Assembly: GCF_031759225.1 (NCBI RefSeq)
Contig: NZ_CP134494.1
Coordinates: forward strand, 2,478,501-2,542,500
Source: Mesobacillus jeotgali
GTDB lineage: Bacteria > Bacillota > Bacilli > Bacillales > Cytobacillaceae
DNA length: 64,000 nt
Reading direction: 5' to 3'
Both the position numbers and the translations under genes were made by a program. Each line of letters begins with the position of its first letter. Position 1 is the first letter of the stretch. The notes beneath the pieces were generated by a model. It did no database searches. It was not told the origin of the DNA and saw only the letters and a program-made list of their open reading frames with translations. This document shows, in pieces, positions 52,031 through 60,498 of this stretch.

Positions 52031-52399
52031 TTAAATGGTATCAAAAGACAAAATATATGCGCTTACCGTGACAGCAACAACAATGAGGACGGCTGCAAGC
52101 CAAAACTCTATGTCTAAAAACAAAATGGTGCCCGTAATCGAAATCCACATTAAGCTAAGGCTAAGCACCTTATTTTTAAGTGTGATTCCGTTTTTCTCAC
52201 GGAAGTCCTTTATATACCCGCCTAACCATTTGTTCTTGATTAATTTTTGGTACAATTCATCTGAAGCCTTCACATAACAGACTGCACCCAGCAAGATCAG
52301 CGGTGTAGTTGGTAAGAGAGGAATAACAATCCCAATCACCCCCAGGGTTATTGAAAGTGTCCCAATGATGATCAACAAAGCTTTTACTGCGAAGTTCAC
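52031..52399 (-). CDS. DUF454 (YbaN-like) membrane protein
   Basis: A 122-residue inner-membrane protein with three or four hydrophobic segments. The DUF454 signature is GVIGIVIPLLPTTPLILLGA in the first third, followed by KNKWLGGYIKDFREKNGI. GTG start with GGGGGA about 8 nt upstream. Single gene; function unknown in the whole family. Confidence 0.85.
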   Translation of the reverse strand: MNFAVKALLIIIGTLSITLGVIGIVIPLLPTTPLILLGAVCYVKASDELYQKLIKNKWLGGYIKDFREKNGITLKNKVLSLSLMWISITGTILFLDIEFWLAAVLIVVAVTVSAYILSFDTI

Positions 52400-52488
52400 C
52401 TTATATTCCCCCAGAATTATTTTCTACGATTTCTTCACAAACATGTTGCTAACGAAATGTTTTTCCCGAAATCAAAATATAAATGGAT

Positions 52489-52884
52489 TTACTCAAACTG
52501 GCTGTTTGGTATGCCAGCCTCTATGTAACTTCTGATTAGCTTCCATCCAAAGTCATAAGTAAATGTCTGAAAAAAGAGATTACAAGTTTCCATGTTTTTT
52601 CCGTCAACTGTCAGTTTAGCAATAATGATTGCCATTACCTCGTGTTCCCTTATCTTGATCCTGTTAAGTTCAATTAATTCCCATTCTGCCTTGTTGCTTT
52701 TTACAAAATTGAAACCTTGCTCCCAACCACTTATTGATTCATTATAGCCAAAATCAAAAATTTTCCCATCTGTAATTTCCCTTGCCTGGTATTCTGGTGA
52801 AATCAACGGTTTAAGCTTATCCAGGGATGAAGTATTCCAGGCATCAAGATATTTTTCCAGGAAACGATTAAATGAATTTTCCAT
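52489..52884 (-). CDS. NTF2-like (SnoaL/DUF4440-type) protein
   Basis: A 131-residue single-domain protein with the cone-shaped NTF2-like pattern: helix FNRFLEKYLDAWNTSSLDKL, then LISPEYQAREI, and three long C-terminal strands (AIIIAKLTVDGKN, CNLFFQTFTYDFGWKLI). AAGGGGTG lies 7 nt before the ATG at 52884; the frame reaches 52902. Enzymatic or ligand-binding role unknown. Confidence 0.7.
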   Translation of the reverse strand: MENSFNRFLEKYLDAWNTSSLDKLKPLISPEYQAREITDGKIFDFGYNESISGWEQGFNFVKSNKAEWELIELNRIKIREHEVMAIIIAKLTVDGKNMETCNLFFQTFTYDFGWKLIRSYIEAGIPNSQFE

Positions 52885-52964
52885 TTTCACACCCCTTTTC
52901 ACGACAATGACAAAATTATCCTATAACCTCACGTTGAATTCAATACCCTTACTGGCAAAAAACT

Positions 52965-52992
52965 AAAAAGCTGCTCCCGAAGGAACAGCGTA
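52965..52992 (-). terminator. Terminator of the 90-residue protein gene
   Basis: GCTGTTCC and GGAGCAGC stem with loop TTCG, followed by TTTTTAG on the minus strand. Confidence 0.8.
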
Positions 52993-53265
52993 TTATTTAA
53001 GTGTTATAGAATGTCTAGTGTAATAATGGCTATATCTATAGAAAAATTCCACTTGAGCCTCTTGGCCCTCAATAGAGAAAGTATAAATGGTTTTTGTGGG
53101 TTTCGATTGTTTTTCGTATGGAATTCCTTGTTCAATTGCAAATTTCTCTAAATGCGACTCGAGCTCTTTTTTCTTGATGGTACTAGGAGATTCCGATATA
53201 GATTGTTGTTTTTCCAACACAAAAGAATCAATACAGGAAGCTAAATCGTGTTTGCTTATGTTCAT
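52993..53265 (-). CDS. Hypothetical protein (90 aa)
   Basis: Not recognised. Hydrophilic, with a helical first half (ISKHDLASCIDSFVLEKQQS, then KKKELESHLEKFAIEQGIPY) and a strand-rich end (KTIYTFSIEGQEAQVEFFYRYSHYYT). The ribosome-binding site is weak, but a good terminator at the stop supports a real transcript. Single gene. Confidence 0.6.
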   Translation of the reverse strand: MNISKHDLASCIDSFVLEKQQSISESPSTIKKKELESHLEKFAIEQGIPYEKQSKPTKTIYTFSIEGQEAQVEFFYRYSHYYTRHSITLK

Positions 53266-53320
53266 TATAATATATAATCATTCCTTTATAGTTAATTAAT
53301 CCAATATTTGACAATAAAAA

Positions 53321-53363
53321 AAGTCAGAAAAGGACTATTTTTTCATTCATCCTTTTCTGACTT
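53321..53363 (-). terminator. Terminator of the DUF2294 gene
   Basis: A perfect 14-bp stem AAGTCAGAAAAGGA/TCCTTTTCTGACTT with a 15-nt loop and TTTTTTTATTG on the minus strand. It lies 150 bp beyond the stop, so the message has a long 3' tail. Confidence 0.8.
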
Positions 53364-53513
53364 ATGACTTGGTTCTATGCCCATTCATTGCTATCAGAAT
53401 TAATATATTTGTTTGTTAAATATTTTCTCAATTAAGCAAGGTTAAGAGTTTTAACCTTTACCCTAATGAGTATATTACCATCATGTGATTGATTTATCAA
53501 GAGGTACTTTCTT

Positions 53514-54197
53514 TTATGGCTTCAATATAAATAAAGTATAGCTCTTGTCTTTGTCGAAGTTCCAGTCAACAAAGTAATCAATAATCTTAGCGTTTAAATA
53601 CGTTTCATAAGCTCTTAGGTGTTTATTTATCACTTTCTTTTCAAGTTTTCTTTTTGCAATCTTCAAGGTTTCTTGGAAGCCTAAATGAATGAATTCTTTT
53701 TCCAGGCTGATCAGTATTCCGTGGCGGACAACAATCAGCGTCCGCTCGTTAAGCAGCTTTGAATAAGTTTTTTCAGGAGCCTTTTGAATCTCCATGCTTA
53801 GCTCAATTGTTTCCTCTTCAACAAGCTCTTTATTGTCATATGAGTGGGAATCGTCAGGCTGATCTTTTTCAAAAATAAATAAGAACATTCCTGATTTTTT
53901 GTCTAGGTTCCAGTCATAGTAAAATTCTTTTATTTTATCTTTTGTATTTGATTCGATATACGATTTTATTTCTTCTTCGAGCGTTTCCATCATCAAGTCT
54001 CTTGTTTTTTGGACATAGACGCTTTGTTGGTTAGAAAGGAGAGTATTCTCCATCGGGGATAAAAAGTTGGTAATGTAGATGGATACAAAAGGACCCGAGA
54101 TTGTACAAAACACGTTACCGGGACCGCGCCCGAAATTCTCTCTTAACAACCGTCCTATATATCCGCTTATTTCTTTTTCCAGCAATGATACTTCCAT
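53514..54197 (-). CDS. Tandem DUF2294 protein
   Basis: A 227-residue protein made of two related halves of about 110 residues. Half 1 has FGRGPGNVFCTISGPFVSIY, then IKEFYYDWNLDKKSGMFLFIF; half 2 has ERTLIVVRHGILISLEKEF, then IIDYFVDWNFDKDKSYTLFIL. Most DUF2294 proteins have one copy. The function is unknown; the family has been linked by annotation to Na+-translocating decarboxylases without clear basis. GAGG lies 8 nt before the ATG. Confidence 0.78.
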   Translation of the reverse strand: MEVSLLEKEISGYIGRLLRENFGRGPGNVFCTISGPFVSIYITNFLSPMENTLLSNQQSVYVQKTRDLMMETLEEEIKSYIESNTKDKIKEFYYDWNLDKKSGMFLFIFEKDQPDDSHSYDNKELVEEETIELSMEIQKAPEKTYSKLLNERTLIVVRHGILISLEKEFIHLGFQETLKIAKRKLEKKVINKHLRAYETYLNAKIIDYFVDWNFDKDKSYTLFILKP

Positions 54198-54380
54198 AAT
54201 ATACCTCGCAATGCAATTTACTCCTCTACTACTATTCCCTTATGCAGGAGTGCCAAAACCCTCAATACACTGTATTTAATTTAAGACTAAATTGCAGATT
54301 TATGTATGATTCTTGTGGGTTTGCCGTTATATTTCATTCTGGCTTCAGGCATATTATTTTATAGTGAAGGAGGAATTGCC

Positions 54381-55391
54381 ATGGCGAGTACTCATGAATC
54401 GATCAAGCTGACTGCACCCGAAATTTCATATCTCTGGACAACATATTTAACGGATTCGATGTCCATCTGTGTATTAAAGTATTATCTTCAGCACATAGAT
54501 GATCCTGATATTAAGGAACTTTTAGACCATTCCCTTGATTTATCAACTCAGCATGTGGAAATCATTAAAGGAATATTCGTCCAAGAGGAAATAGCTGTTC
54601 CACAGGGATTTACCGACCAGGATGTAAACCTTAAAGCCAAAAGGTTATTTTCGGATATCTTTTACTTGCAATACATAAAAAACATGGCTAGTGGCGGTTT
54701 AGCCGGATACAGCAGGATGCTGCCAAATATATATCGCAATGATGTTAAGAGCTTTTACTCTAAAGCATTGACGTCCTCAATCGAGCTTGAAAAAGAGGTG
54801 ACCATGCTTTTATTAGAAAAAGGCCTGGCTAAACGTCCCCCATTCATTCCTTATCCCAATAAGGTGGAGTTTATCAAAAAACAATCCTTTTTCCTTGAGG
54901 GATTAGGCCGCAGAGAAGCATTATCCGGTACCGAAGTCACCCACCTTCACTTCAATATTGAGACGAACCAATTAGGTGCAGCTATATCGACAGGCTTTAG
55001 CCAGGTTGCCCATACCAAGCAGGCGCGCAATTATTTCATAAGAGGAAAAGAAATAGCACTCAAGCATGCAAAGGTATTCAGGGATTATTTAGAAAAGAAC
55101 TCCCTTCCTGCGCCAGCTGGAATTCAACAGGAAGTAACTGAATCGACCGAATATGTTTTTTCAGATAAATTAATGATGTTCCATTTCAGCATAATGATTT
55201 ATTCTGGAATCGGAAATTATGGGATTGCTATATCTGAGAGTCAAAGAAGTGATCTTGTGATCGACTATTCCCGATTGAATGCAGAGGTCCTCAAATATTC
55301 TGAAGATGGAGTCAATATCATGGTTGCAAATGAATGGCTTGAGCAACCGCCATTATCAACTGACAGGCAAAAACTTACTAAAAGAAAGTAA
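54381..55391 (+). CDS. DUF3231 protein, internally duplicated (second copy)
   Basis: A 336-residue paralogue of the protein at 14907-15914, with the same two-halves plan: LTAPEISYLWTTYLTDSMSI opens half 1 and LSGTEVTHLHFNIETNQLG opens half 2. Both halves keep FSDIFYLQYIKN/FSDKLMMFHFSI and the ends share WLEQPPLSTDRQKLTK-like residues. AAGGAGG is 7 nt before the ATG at 54381; the longer frame to 54306 encodes an unlikely hydrophobic lead. Function unknown, spore-former restricted in my knowledge. Confidence 0.85.
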   Translation: MASTHESIKLTAPEISYLWTTYLTDSMSICVLKYYLQHIDDPDIKELLDHSLDLSTQHVEIIKGIFVQEEIAVPQGFTDQDVNLKAKRLFSDIFYLQYIKNMASGGLAGYSRMLPNIYRNDVKSFYSKALTSSIELEKEVTMLLLEKGLAKRPPFIPYPNKVEFIKKQSFFLEGLGRREALSGTEVTHLHFNIETNQLGAAISTGFSQVAHTKQARNYFIRGKEIALKHAKVFRDYLEKNSLPAPAGIQQEVTESTEYVFSDKLMMFHFSIMIYSGIGNYGIAISESQRSDLVIDYSRLNAEVLKYSEDGVNIMVANEWLEQPPLSTDRQKLTKRK

Positions 55392-55463
55392 TTGTAAAAA
55401 AGCACTTCATATGGGTGTTTTTTACAATGAGAATTAATTGATATAGTTAATTCCCTTTCCTCA

Positions 55464-55787
55464 TTAATAAGTATCGATATCCTCATGGTGCCACAGATAC
55501 TCCTTAAGCGGCAAGGATCTTTCTGTACTGAATTTTATACCTTCTGATTCCAGCATAAGTTTCTGGGTATTGAATAGTTCTTCATCGCGCAGGCCGATTT
55601 CACCTTTCGAATTGATCACTCTATGCCACGGAAGATGATATTTATCTGACATTGAATGAAGGATCCGGACAACCTGCCTTGCCGCCCTTGGGCTTCCTGC
55701 ACTCTTTGCTATCTGGCCATATGTCATTACTTTTCCAGCTGGGATTCCCTGTATGATTTCAATGACTTTAATAGTGAAGTCCGTCAT
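55464..55787 (-). CDS. Alkyltransferase-like (ATL) DNA repair protein
   Basis: Relative of O6-alkylguanine-DNA alkyltransferase that binds, but does not repair, O6-alkylguanine and hands it to nucleotide excision repair. The 107 residues hold the helix-turn-helix GKVMTYGQIAKSAGSPRAAR with the Arg finger. The active site reads PWHRVI where alkyltransferases have PCHRV, the hallmark of ATL proteins, so alkyl transfer is impossible. Single gene. Confidence 0.92.
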   Translation of the reverse strand: MTDFTIKVIEIIQGIPAGKVMTYGQIAKSAGSPRAARQVVRILHSMSDKYHLPWHRVINSKGEIGLRDEELFNTQKLMLESEGIKFSTERSLPLKEYLWHHEDIDTY

Positions 55788-55822
55788 ATTTCCACTCCCT
55801 TTTCTACCAACCTAATATAACA

Positions 55823-55855
55823 TAAAAATCCCTGGCCTTAGGCGAGGGATTTTCA
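55823..55855 (-). terminator. Terminator of the CBO0543-type gene
   Basis: AAAATCCCT/AGGGATTTT stem with an 11-nt loop, followed by TATG and Ts on the minus strand. Confidence 0.65.
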
Positions 55856-55858
55856 TGT

Positions 55859-56464
55859 TTAAGTTGAATATGATTTGAATTTTTTAATGATGACCCAGCA
55901 CATGATCCCTATTAACCAGTAAATCGGAAAGGAATAAATATGTTTCCAGGTGATTTCTTTATAGATGTCTAGGTATACCATGAATGGTTCTGCTATAAAA
56001 GCCAGGAAAAGGGACAACACACCTGTGGCAATAAAAAACTTTTTGAATGACTGGCTGAATGCTTGATAAACGAACATAAAAGGAATGATGACAACTCCCA
56101 CATCATAGGGATATAGCTGCGGATTTAGATATGGAGTGAGCCTGACCGGATATGTCCATACCATGGCGTTGCTTCCGATAGAATCCAGGAAGATCGCTGT
56201 TACTCCATAAAACAGACCGAACGCTGTATTTTCAATTAGCCTCGTTTTATCGACTCGCACCCACCAGATAATTGCAGGGGCAATGGATAGAACCACCAAA
56301 AACCACCATTTGTAGGTCAGGAAGTTATTCTCATACCAGTACGTCCTTAATACCTTATGATATTTCGCTTCCGCATCTAATAGTTCCTGAAGCGAGATGG
56401 AGCTTAAAATCAGCAAATGTTCATTCAATTGGTATCCAATTGCACCCAAAGTTGATAAAAGCAC
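55859..56464 (-). CDS. CBO0543-family membrane protein
   Basis: A 201-residue membrane protein with about six hydrophobic segments and the pattern WWFLVVLSIAPAIIWWVRVDKTRL, then VWTYPVRLTPYLNPQLYPYDVGVVIIPFMF, split here by loops (VWTYPVRLTPYL visible). It fits the CBO0543 family of Bacillaceae and Clostridium, function unknown. GTG at 56464 lies 7 nt after AAAGGGTG; the frame is open to 56521 but the extra codons lack a site. Confidence 0.78.
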   Translation of the reverse strand: MLLSTLGAIGYQLNEHLLILSSISLQELLDAEAKYHKVLRTYWYENNFLTYKWWFLVVLSIAPAIIWWVRVDKTRLIENTAFGLFYGVTAIFLDSIGSNAMVWTYPVRLTPYLNPQLYPYDVGVVIIPFMFVYQAFSQSFKKFFIATGVLSLFLAFIAEPFMVYLDIYKEITWKHIYSFPIYWLIGIMCWVIIKKFKSYST

Positions 56465-56517
56465 AAAATCACACCCTTTGTATATAGAGTGTGATTTTTG
56501 CTGCTTAATATGTAAAA

Positions 56518-56805
56518 TCAAGTCAGTTTTTGATGCTTTATTTCTTTATATTTCGTAATGAGCTGATCCGGCTTTGCATTCGTAAAGAAGGAATAAACCC
56601 CTCTCGTTGTATGAAGATAAAGGAACCCTGTCATGCCTGACATTTTCTTAAATGTAATATCCAGGATATCACGCAAATAAAAAACGTCAGAAGCTGTGGT
56701 AATCCTGTCATGAAACATTTGTATCATTTGTTCGTTTTCTTCATAAACTTGTTCATTATCTTCAATCCTTCGATCCACTTTCAAATATCTATGTGAACAA
56801 AGCAT
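56518..56805 (-). CDS. Hypothetical protein (95 aa), possible PH-like fold
   Basis: Not recognised. Starts at ATG 56805 (AGGGAGA 8 nt upstream): MLCSHRYLKVDRRI, an acidic helix, then VFYLRDILDITFKKM, GMTGFLYLHTTRGVYSFFTN, and a last helix PDQLITKYKEIK. The strand-then-helix ending is like a bacterial PH-type domain but the match is weak. It overlaps the open frame of the next gene but not its preferred start. Confidence 0.6.
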   Translation of the reverse strand: MLCSHRYLKVDRRIEDNEQVYEENEQMIQMFHDRITTASDVFYLRDILDITFKKMSGMTGFLYLHTTRGVYSFFTNAKPDQLITKYKEIKHQKLT

Positions 56806-56917
56806 ACACAGCTTCTCCCTTCTGATCAGATTCCTACAAATTATTTTACACATGTTGTTTAGTAATAACTAATATATTTAACAATATTAACAGGTCTTCT
56901 TAAAAAGGGGGAGTTTT

Positions 56918-57379
56918 TTGAAATGCATTGGTGAACTCTTGGATCAGGAGAAGTATCGTGTCTACGGGAGAATAGCGATTATCGAAAATAAGGAGGCCGT
57001 GTTAAGGGTATTTGGTTTTAAAAGTGAAAAATGGCTTGATATATGGGATATTGATTCTCGAGTCCTGACTTTATTTTATAAATCCTATGAAGATGATTTT
57101 GATTGGTTCATTGTTGTATATGATTATATGGCTTTCTGTAGTGACAAAGATATAAAGGAAGCGATTATCTGGCACGAACTCGGCCATATTGAATACCCTG
57201 TTCCAGAACAGCAGATGAGCATTGAAAGTGAAATCCAATGTGATCGGCTTGCAATAAAAAATGGACATATGGTTGGCGTCAGTAAAATACTCAACCTTAC
57301 TATGAAAATGGCTTCATCACTTAACCATGAAATTTTAACTCATATTACCCTGCAGCGGCAATTGGAACTGCCAGGATGA
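56918..57379 (+). CDS. Putative zinc metallopeptidase (HExxH)
   Basis: A 153-residue protein with the zincin motif HELGH (in IIWHELGHIEYPV) and a downstream SEIQCDRLA whose Glu and Asp could be the third ligand, as in gluzincins. There is no signal peptide, so it is cytoplasmic. TTG start after AGGGGGAG (4-6 nt). Small stand-alone zincins of this type occur in phages, plasmids and near ImmA-like genes; no antirepressor context is visible. Role unknown. Confidence 0.75.
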   Translation: MKCIGELLDQEKYRVYGRIAIIENKEAVLRVFGFKSEKWLDIWDIDSRVLTLFYKSYEDDFDWFIVVYDYMAFCSDKDIKEAIIWHELGHIEYPVPEQQMSIESEIQCDRLAIKNGHMVGVSKILNLTMKMASSLNHEILTHITLQRQLELPG

Positions 57380-57437
57380 AAATTCCAACCTTTAAATATA
57401 CCCGACCGGCAAACATTCCAATCGAAGAAAAAGAAAG

Positions 57438-57472
57438 AGGTCCCGAAAAACACTTTTTGGGACCTCCTTTTA
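57438..57472. terminator. Shared terminator of metallopeptidase gene and ppc
   Basis: GAGGTCCC and GGGACCTC stem with a 14-nt loop, flanked by A-rich and T-rich tracts. Confidence 0.75.
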
Positions 57473-57475
57473 TCA

Positions 57476-60238
57476 TCAACCTGTATTCCTTAATCCTGCA
57501 GCAACACCGCTAATTGTTAATAAAACCTGGGTCAACAATTCATCATCTGGATCTTCATCCTGACGAAGCTCCTTGATCAGCTCAACCTGAATGAAATTGA
57601 GAGGGTCGACATATGGATTTCGTCTATGAACTGAGTCTTTGATATTTGGCGTATGATCCAGAAGTTCTTCATCTTCTGTAATTTCCAGAAGAATATTCTT
57701 GGTTCTTTCGTATTCCTCTAAGATGTTGCCAAAAATTCGATCAGCAATCTCTTTATCATCTACAAGGGATGTGTATTCCTGTGCAGTAGTGATATCTGCT
57801 TTCATTAGTGCCATTTGCAGGTTATCAATCGTACTCCTGAAGAACGGCCATTCTGCATACATTTCCTGTAAGACCTTCAGATTTTCAGGACGTTGTTGTG
57901 CAAAGCTCTGTAAACCAGAACCTGCCGCATACCATGCAGGGAAAAGCTGTCTGCTCTGGGTCCACGCAAATACCCAAGGAATAGCCCGCAGATTTTCAAA
58001 CTTACTGCTGTTTTTACGGCTCATTGGACGAGAACCGATATTAAGCTCAGCCAGTTCCTTTAATGGTGTTGCTTGGTTGAAATAAGTGATGAAATCAGGA
58101 TCTTCAAACACAAGTGACTGATATTTCCTCAAGGAAACAGCAGATATTTGTTCAATTGCATCAACCCATCTTTGGTCACGCAAATGGCCCTGCTCAGATT
58201 CCTTCAAGACATTAGCTGCTGCCTTCATCATCGTGGATGTGGCCTGTTCAAGGCTTCTATAGGCAATATCCTTCAATAGGTAGCGTGATGATAAAACTTC
58301 ACCCTGTTCGGTTATTTTTACTCCCTGTCCAAGTGTCTCGACAGGCTGGGAAAGCAAACTTCTATTCAATGGTCCGCCACCACGGCCCAAAGAACCTCCC
58401 CTGCCATGGAAAAACTTCAGCCCGATTTGATACTTCTTCGCCATTTCATTGATTTCCAGCTGGGCTTTGTAAAGCTTCCAGTTGGCTGTCAACGTTCCGC
58501 CATCCTTGCTTCCATCTGAATACCCAAGCATGATTTCCTGCTGGTCCTTCATCTTTTTCAAATGATTGCGGTAAACTGGCATCTTGAATAACGTTTCCAT
58601 TATTTTTGGTCCAGCCGTTAAATCATCAATCGTTTCTAGCAATGGAGCAACATTCAGGTCTGTCTCAAACGTACCATCAGTATGGAGCCTGTAAATACCG
58701 GCCTCTTTAGCAAGGACAAGAACTTCCAGCAAATCACTGGCAGATTGTGTCATACTCACTAGATAAACAGAGACCGATCGCTTCCCGAACTCCTTGTGCG
58801 CACGTTTGATCATCTGAAAAACTTGAAGCATTTCCTGAGTCTCATTTGAATAATCCTCATGAAGAAGAAGCAATGGCCTTGGATCCTCAAGAATTTTAAC
58901 CAGTAATTCCTGCTTTTCATCCTCGGATAATGATGGATAATCCTGAGTGATTCCGACCTTTTTCAGTATTTCAGCGATTGCCGCTTCATGTTCACCACTG
59001 TGATTGCGAATATCCAGAGTTGCAAGATGGAATCCGAACAACTGTACTTGCCTGATCAACTTCTGCAAGGTTTTAAGCTCATGGTGCACAGGGTGATGCT
59101 GATAGATGCTTCTTTTGATCATAAGAAGGTCTTCAAGCATTTCCTCTGATGATTTATAGCCGATTTCTGATTTCCCTGCTTCCTTGAGCCTTTGAATGAT
59201 GACTGCAAATTTTCGGCGATACGCCTCGCCTTCAACATTCCACTTCTGATCATCTGTTAAATATTTTTCCTCATCTTTTATGACAGATGCCATTAACTCT
59301 TCACTGACAGCCGCTCTTGTCGTTGAATGACTGAAACGCTTCATCAAGTCAACCAAGACAGCTTTATATTTCTTAAGCACAAGACGTCTCTGCCTTTGCA
59401 ATGTCTCCCATGTAATATCTGGAGTTACATTTGGATTGCCATCCCTGTCACCGCCGATCCATGAACCAAATCGAAGGAAGTGAGGCACTTTCCATTCATG
59501 TTCCGGATAATGGCCTTTTAGGCTAGTTTCTACTTCCTGATGGATTTCAGGCAGGACATCAAATAAGGTCTTGTCAAAATAATAAAGTCCATTCCTGACT
59601 TCATCTATGACGGTTGGTTTACGATCTCTCAATTCATCCGTTTGCCACAGGACGGAAACCTCATTGAATAAGCTTTCCTCGACCCTTTCACGCTCTTTCT
59701 TGGATAAAAGTGGATTGTCCAGACTTTTAAGGATATCTGCTATCCTTTTTTGGATCTCCAGGATTGAACGCTTGGTGGCTTCTGTAGGATGGGCTGTAAT
59801 GATCAATTCCAATGAAATGGTATTTAGTACATTTTGGATGATATCAGAGGATATATGATTGTCTTTCAATGAAAGGATGGCTGCTTCAATAGAGCCTGGC
59901 TGTGTACTGATCTCGGACTCCAGCAAGTAATCACGACGCCTGCGAATTCGGTGATTTTGTTCTGCTGCATTGATTAAATGAAAATATACAGAAAAAGCTC
60001 TGATTATATTCTTCCTCATCGGAACTGACAAACTAGCGATTTCCTGTTTCAAAGCAGGATATGTATCCCGGTCATTTCCATTTCTAAGCGTTTTGCACAT
60101 AGCACGGATCTTTTCTACTTTTTCAAACAATTCCACTCCGCCATGATAGACTAGAATATCTCCAAGGATGTTACCAAGCATTTTCACATCCCGGCGCAAT
60201 GGCAAACTGCTGTCATTCACTTCGATTCCTGATGTCAT
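57476..60238 (-). CDS. ppc: Phosphoenolpyruvate carboxylase
   Basis: Adds bicarbonate to PEP giving oxaloacetate and phosphate, to refill the TCA cycle. 920 residues, standard for bacterial PEPC. Catalytic His in LIITAHPTEATKRS, the Lys/Arg region GSWIGGDRDGNP, the PEP-binding loop FHGRGGSLGRGGGP, and the C-terminal LLTQVLLTISGVAAGLRNTG (typical ...GIAAGMRNTG). AGGAAGGTG lies 5 nt before the ATG. Single gene with terminators on both sides. Confidence 0.97.
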   Translation of the reverse strand: MTSGIEVNDSSLPLRRDVKMLGNILGDILVYHGGVELFEKVEKIRAMCKTLRNGNDRDTYPALKQEIASLSVPMRKNIIRAFSVYFHLINAAEQNHRIRRRRDYLLESEISTQPGSIEAAILSLKDNHISSDIIQNVLNTISLELIITAHPTEATKRSILEIQKRIADILKSLDNPLLSKKERERVEESLFNEVSVLWQTDELRDRKPTVIDEVRNGLYYFDKTLFDVLPEIHQEVETSLKGHYPEHEWKVPHFLRFGSWIGGDRDGNPNVTPDITWETLQRQRRLVLKKYKAVLVDLMKRFSHSTTRAAVSEELMASVIKDEEKYLTDDQKWNVEGEAYRRKFAVIIQRLKEAGKSEIGYKSSEEMLEDLLMIKRSIYQHHPVHHELKTLQKLIRQVQLFGFHLATLDIRNHSGEHEAAIAEILKKVGITQDYPSLSEDEKQELLVKILEDPRPLLLLHEDYSNETQEMLQVFQMIKRAHKEFGKRSVSVYLVSMTQSASDLLEVLVLAKEAGIYRLHTDGTFETDLNVAPLLETIDDLTAGPKIMETLFKMPVYRNHLKKMKDQQEIMLGYSDGSKDGGTLTANWKLYKAQLEINEMAKKYQIGLKFFHGRGGSLGRGGGPLNRSLLSQPVETLGQGVKITEQGEVLSSRYLLKDIAYRSLEQATSTMMKAAANVLKESEQGHLRDQRWVDAIEQISAVSLRKYQSLVFEDPDFITYFNQATPLKELAELNIGSRPMSRKNSSKFENLRAIPWVFAWTQSRQLFPAWYAAGSGLQSFAQQRPENLKVLQEMYAEWPFFRSTIDNLQMALMKADITTAQEYTSLVDDKEIADRIFGNILEEYERTKNILLEITEDEELLDHTPNIKDSVHRRNPYVDPLNFIQVELIKELRQDEDPDDELLTQVLLTISGVAAGLRNTG

Positions 60239-60435
60239 TTTGTCACCTTCCTAAAACTTGTGAGAATATTTTAAATATTAATATACCATAAAAGGACATA
60301 GAATGTGAAATAATAAGCATATTGATAAATGATTCAGCTGTGATTCATAGTCGAATAACTAATAAGTAGTGTAAGTACATTTTATTTAAATTTCTACCTA
60401 AACGCCTCTTTACACAATCCAATCCATTATAGAGA

Positions 60436-60470
60436 AAAGGCTTCCCAAAAAGGAAAGCCTTTATCAACTC
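60436..60470 (-). terminator. Terminator of the large modular protein gene
   Basis: AAAGGCTT and AAGCCTTT arms with a loop of about 13 nt, followed by TCTC and Ts on the minus strand. Confidence 0.65.
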
Positions 60471-60498
60471 ATATCCGTTTTGTTAGCTTGCTTTATCA

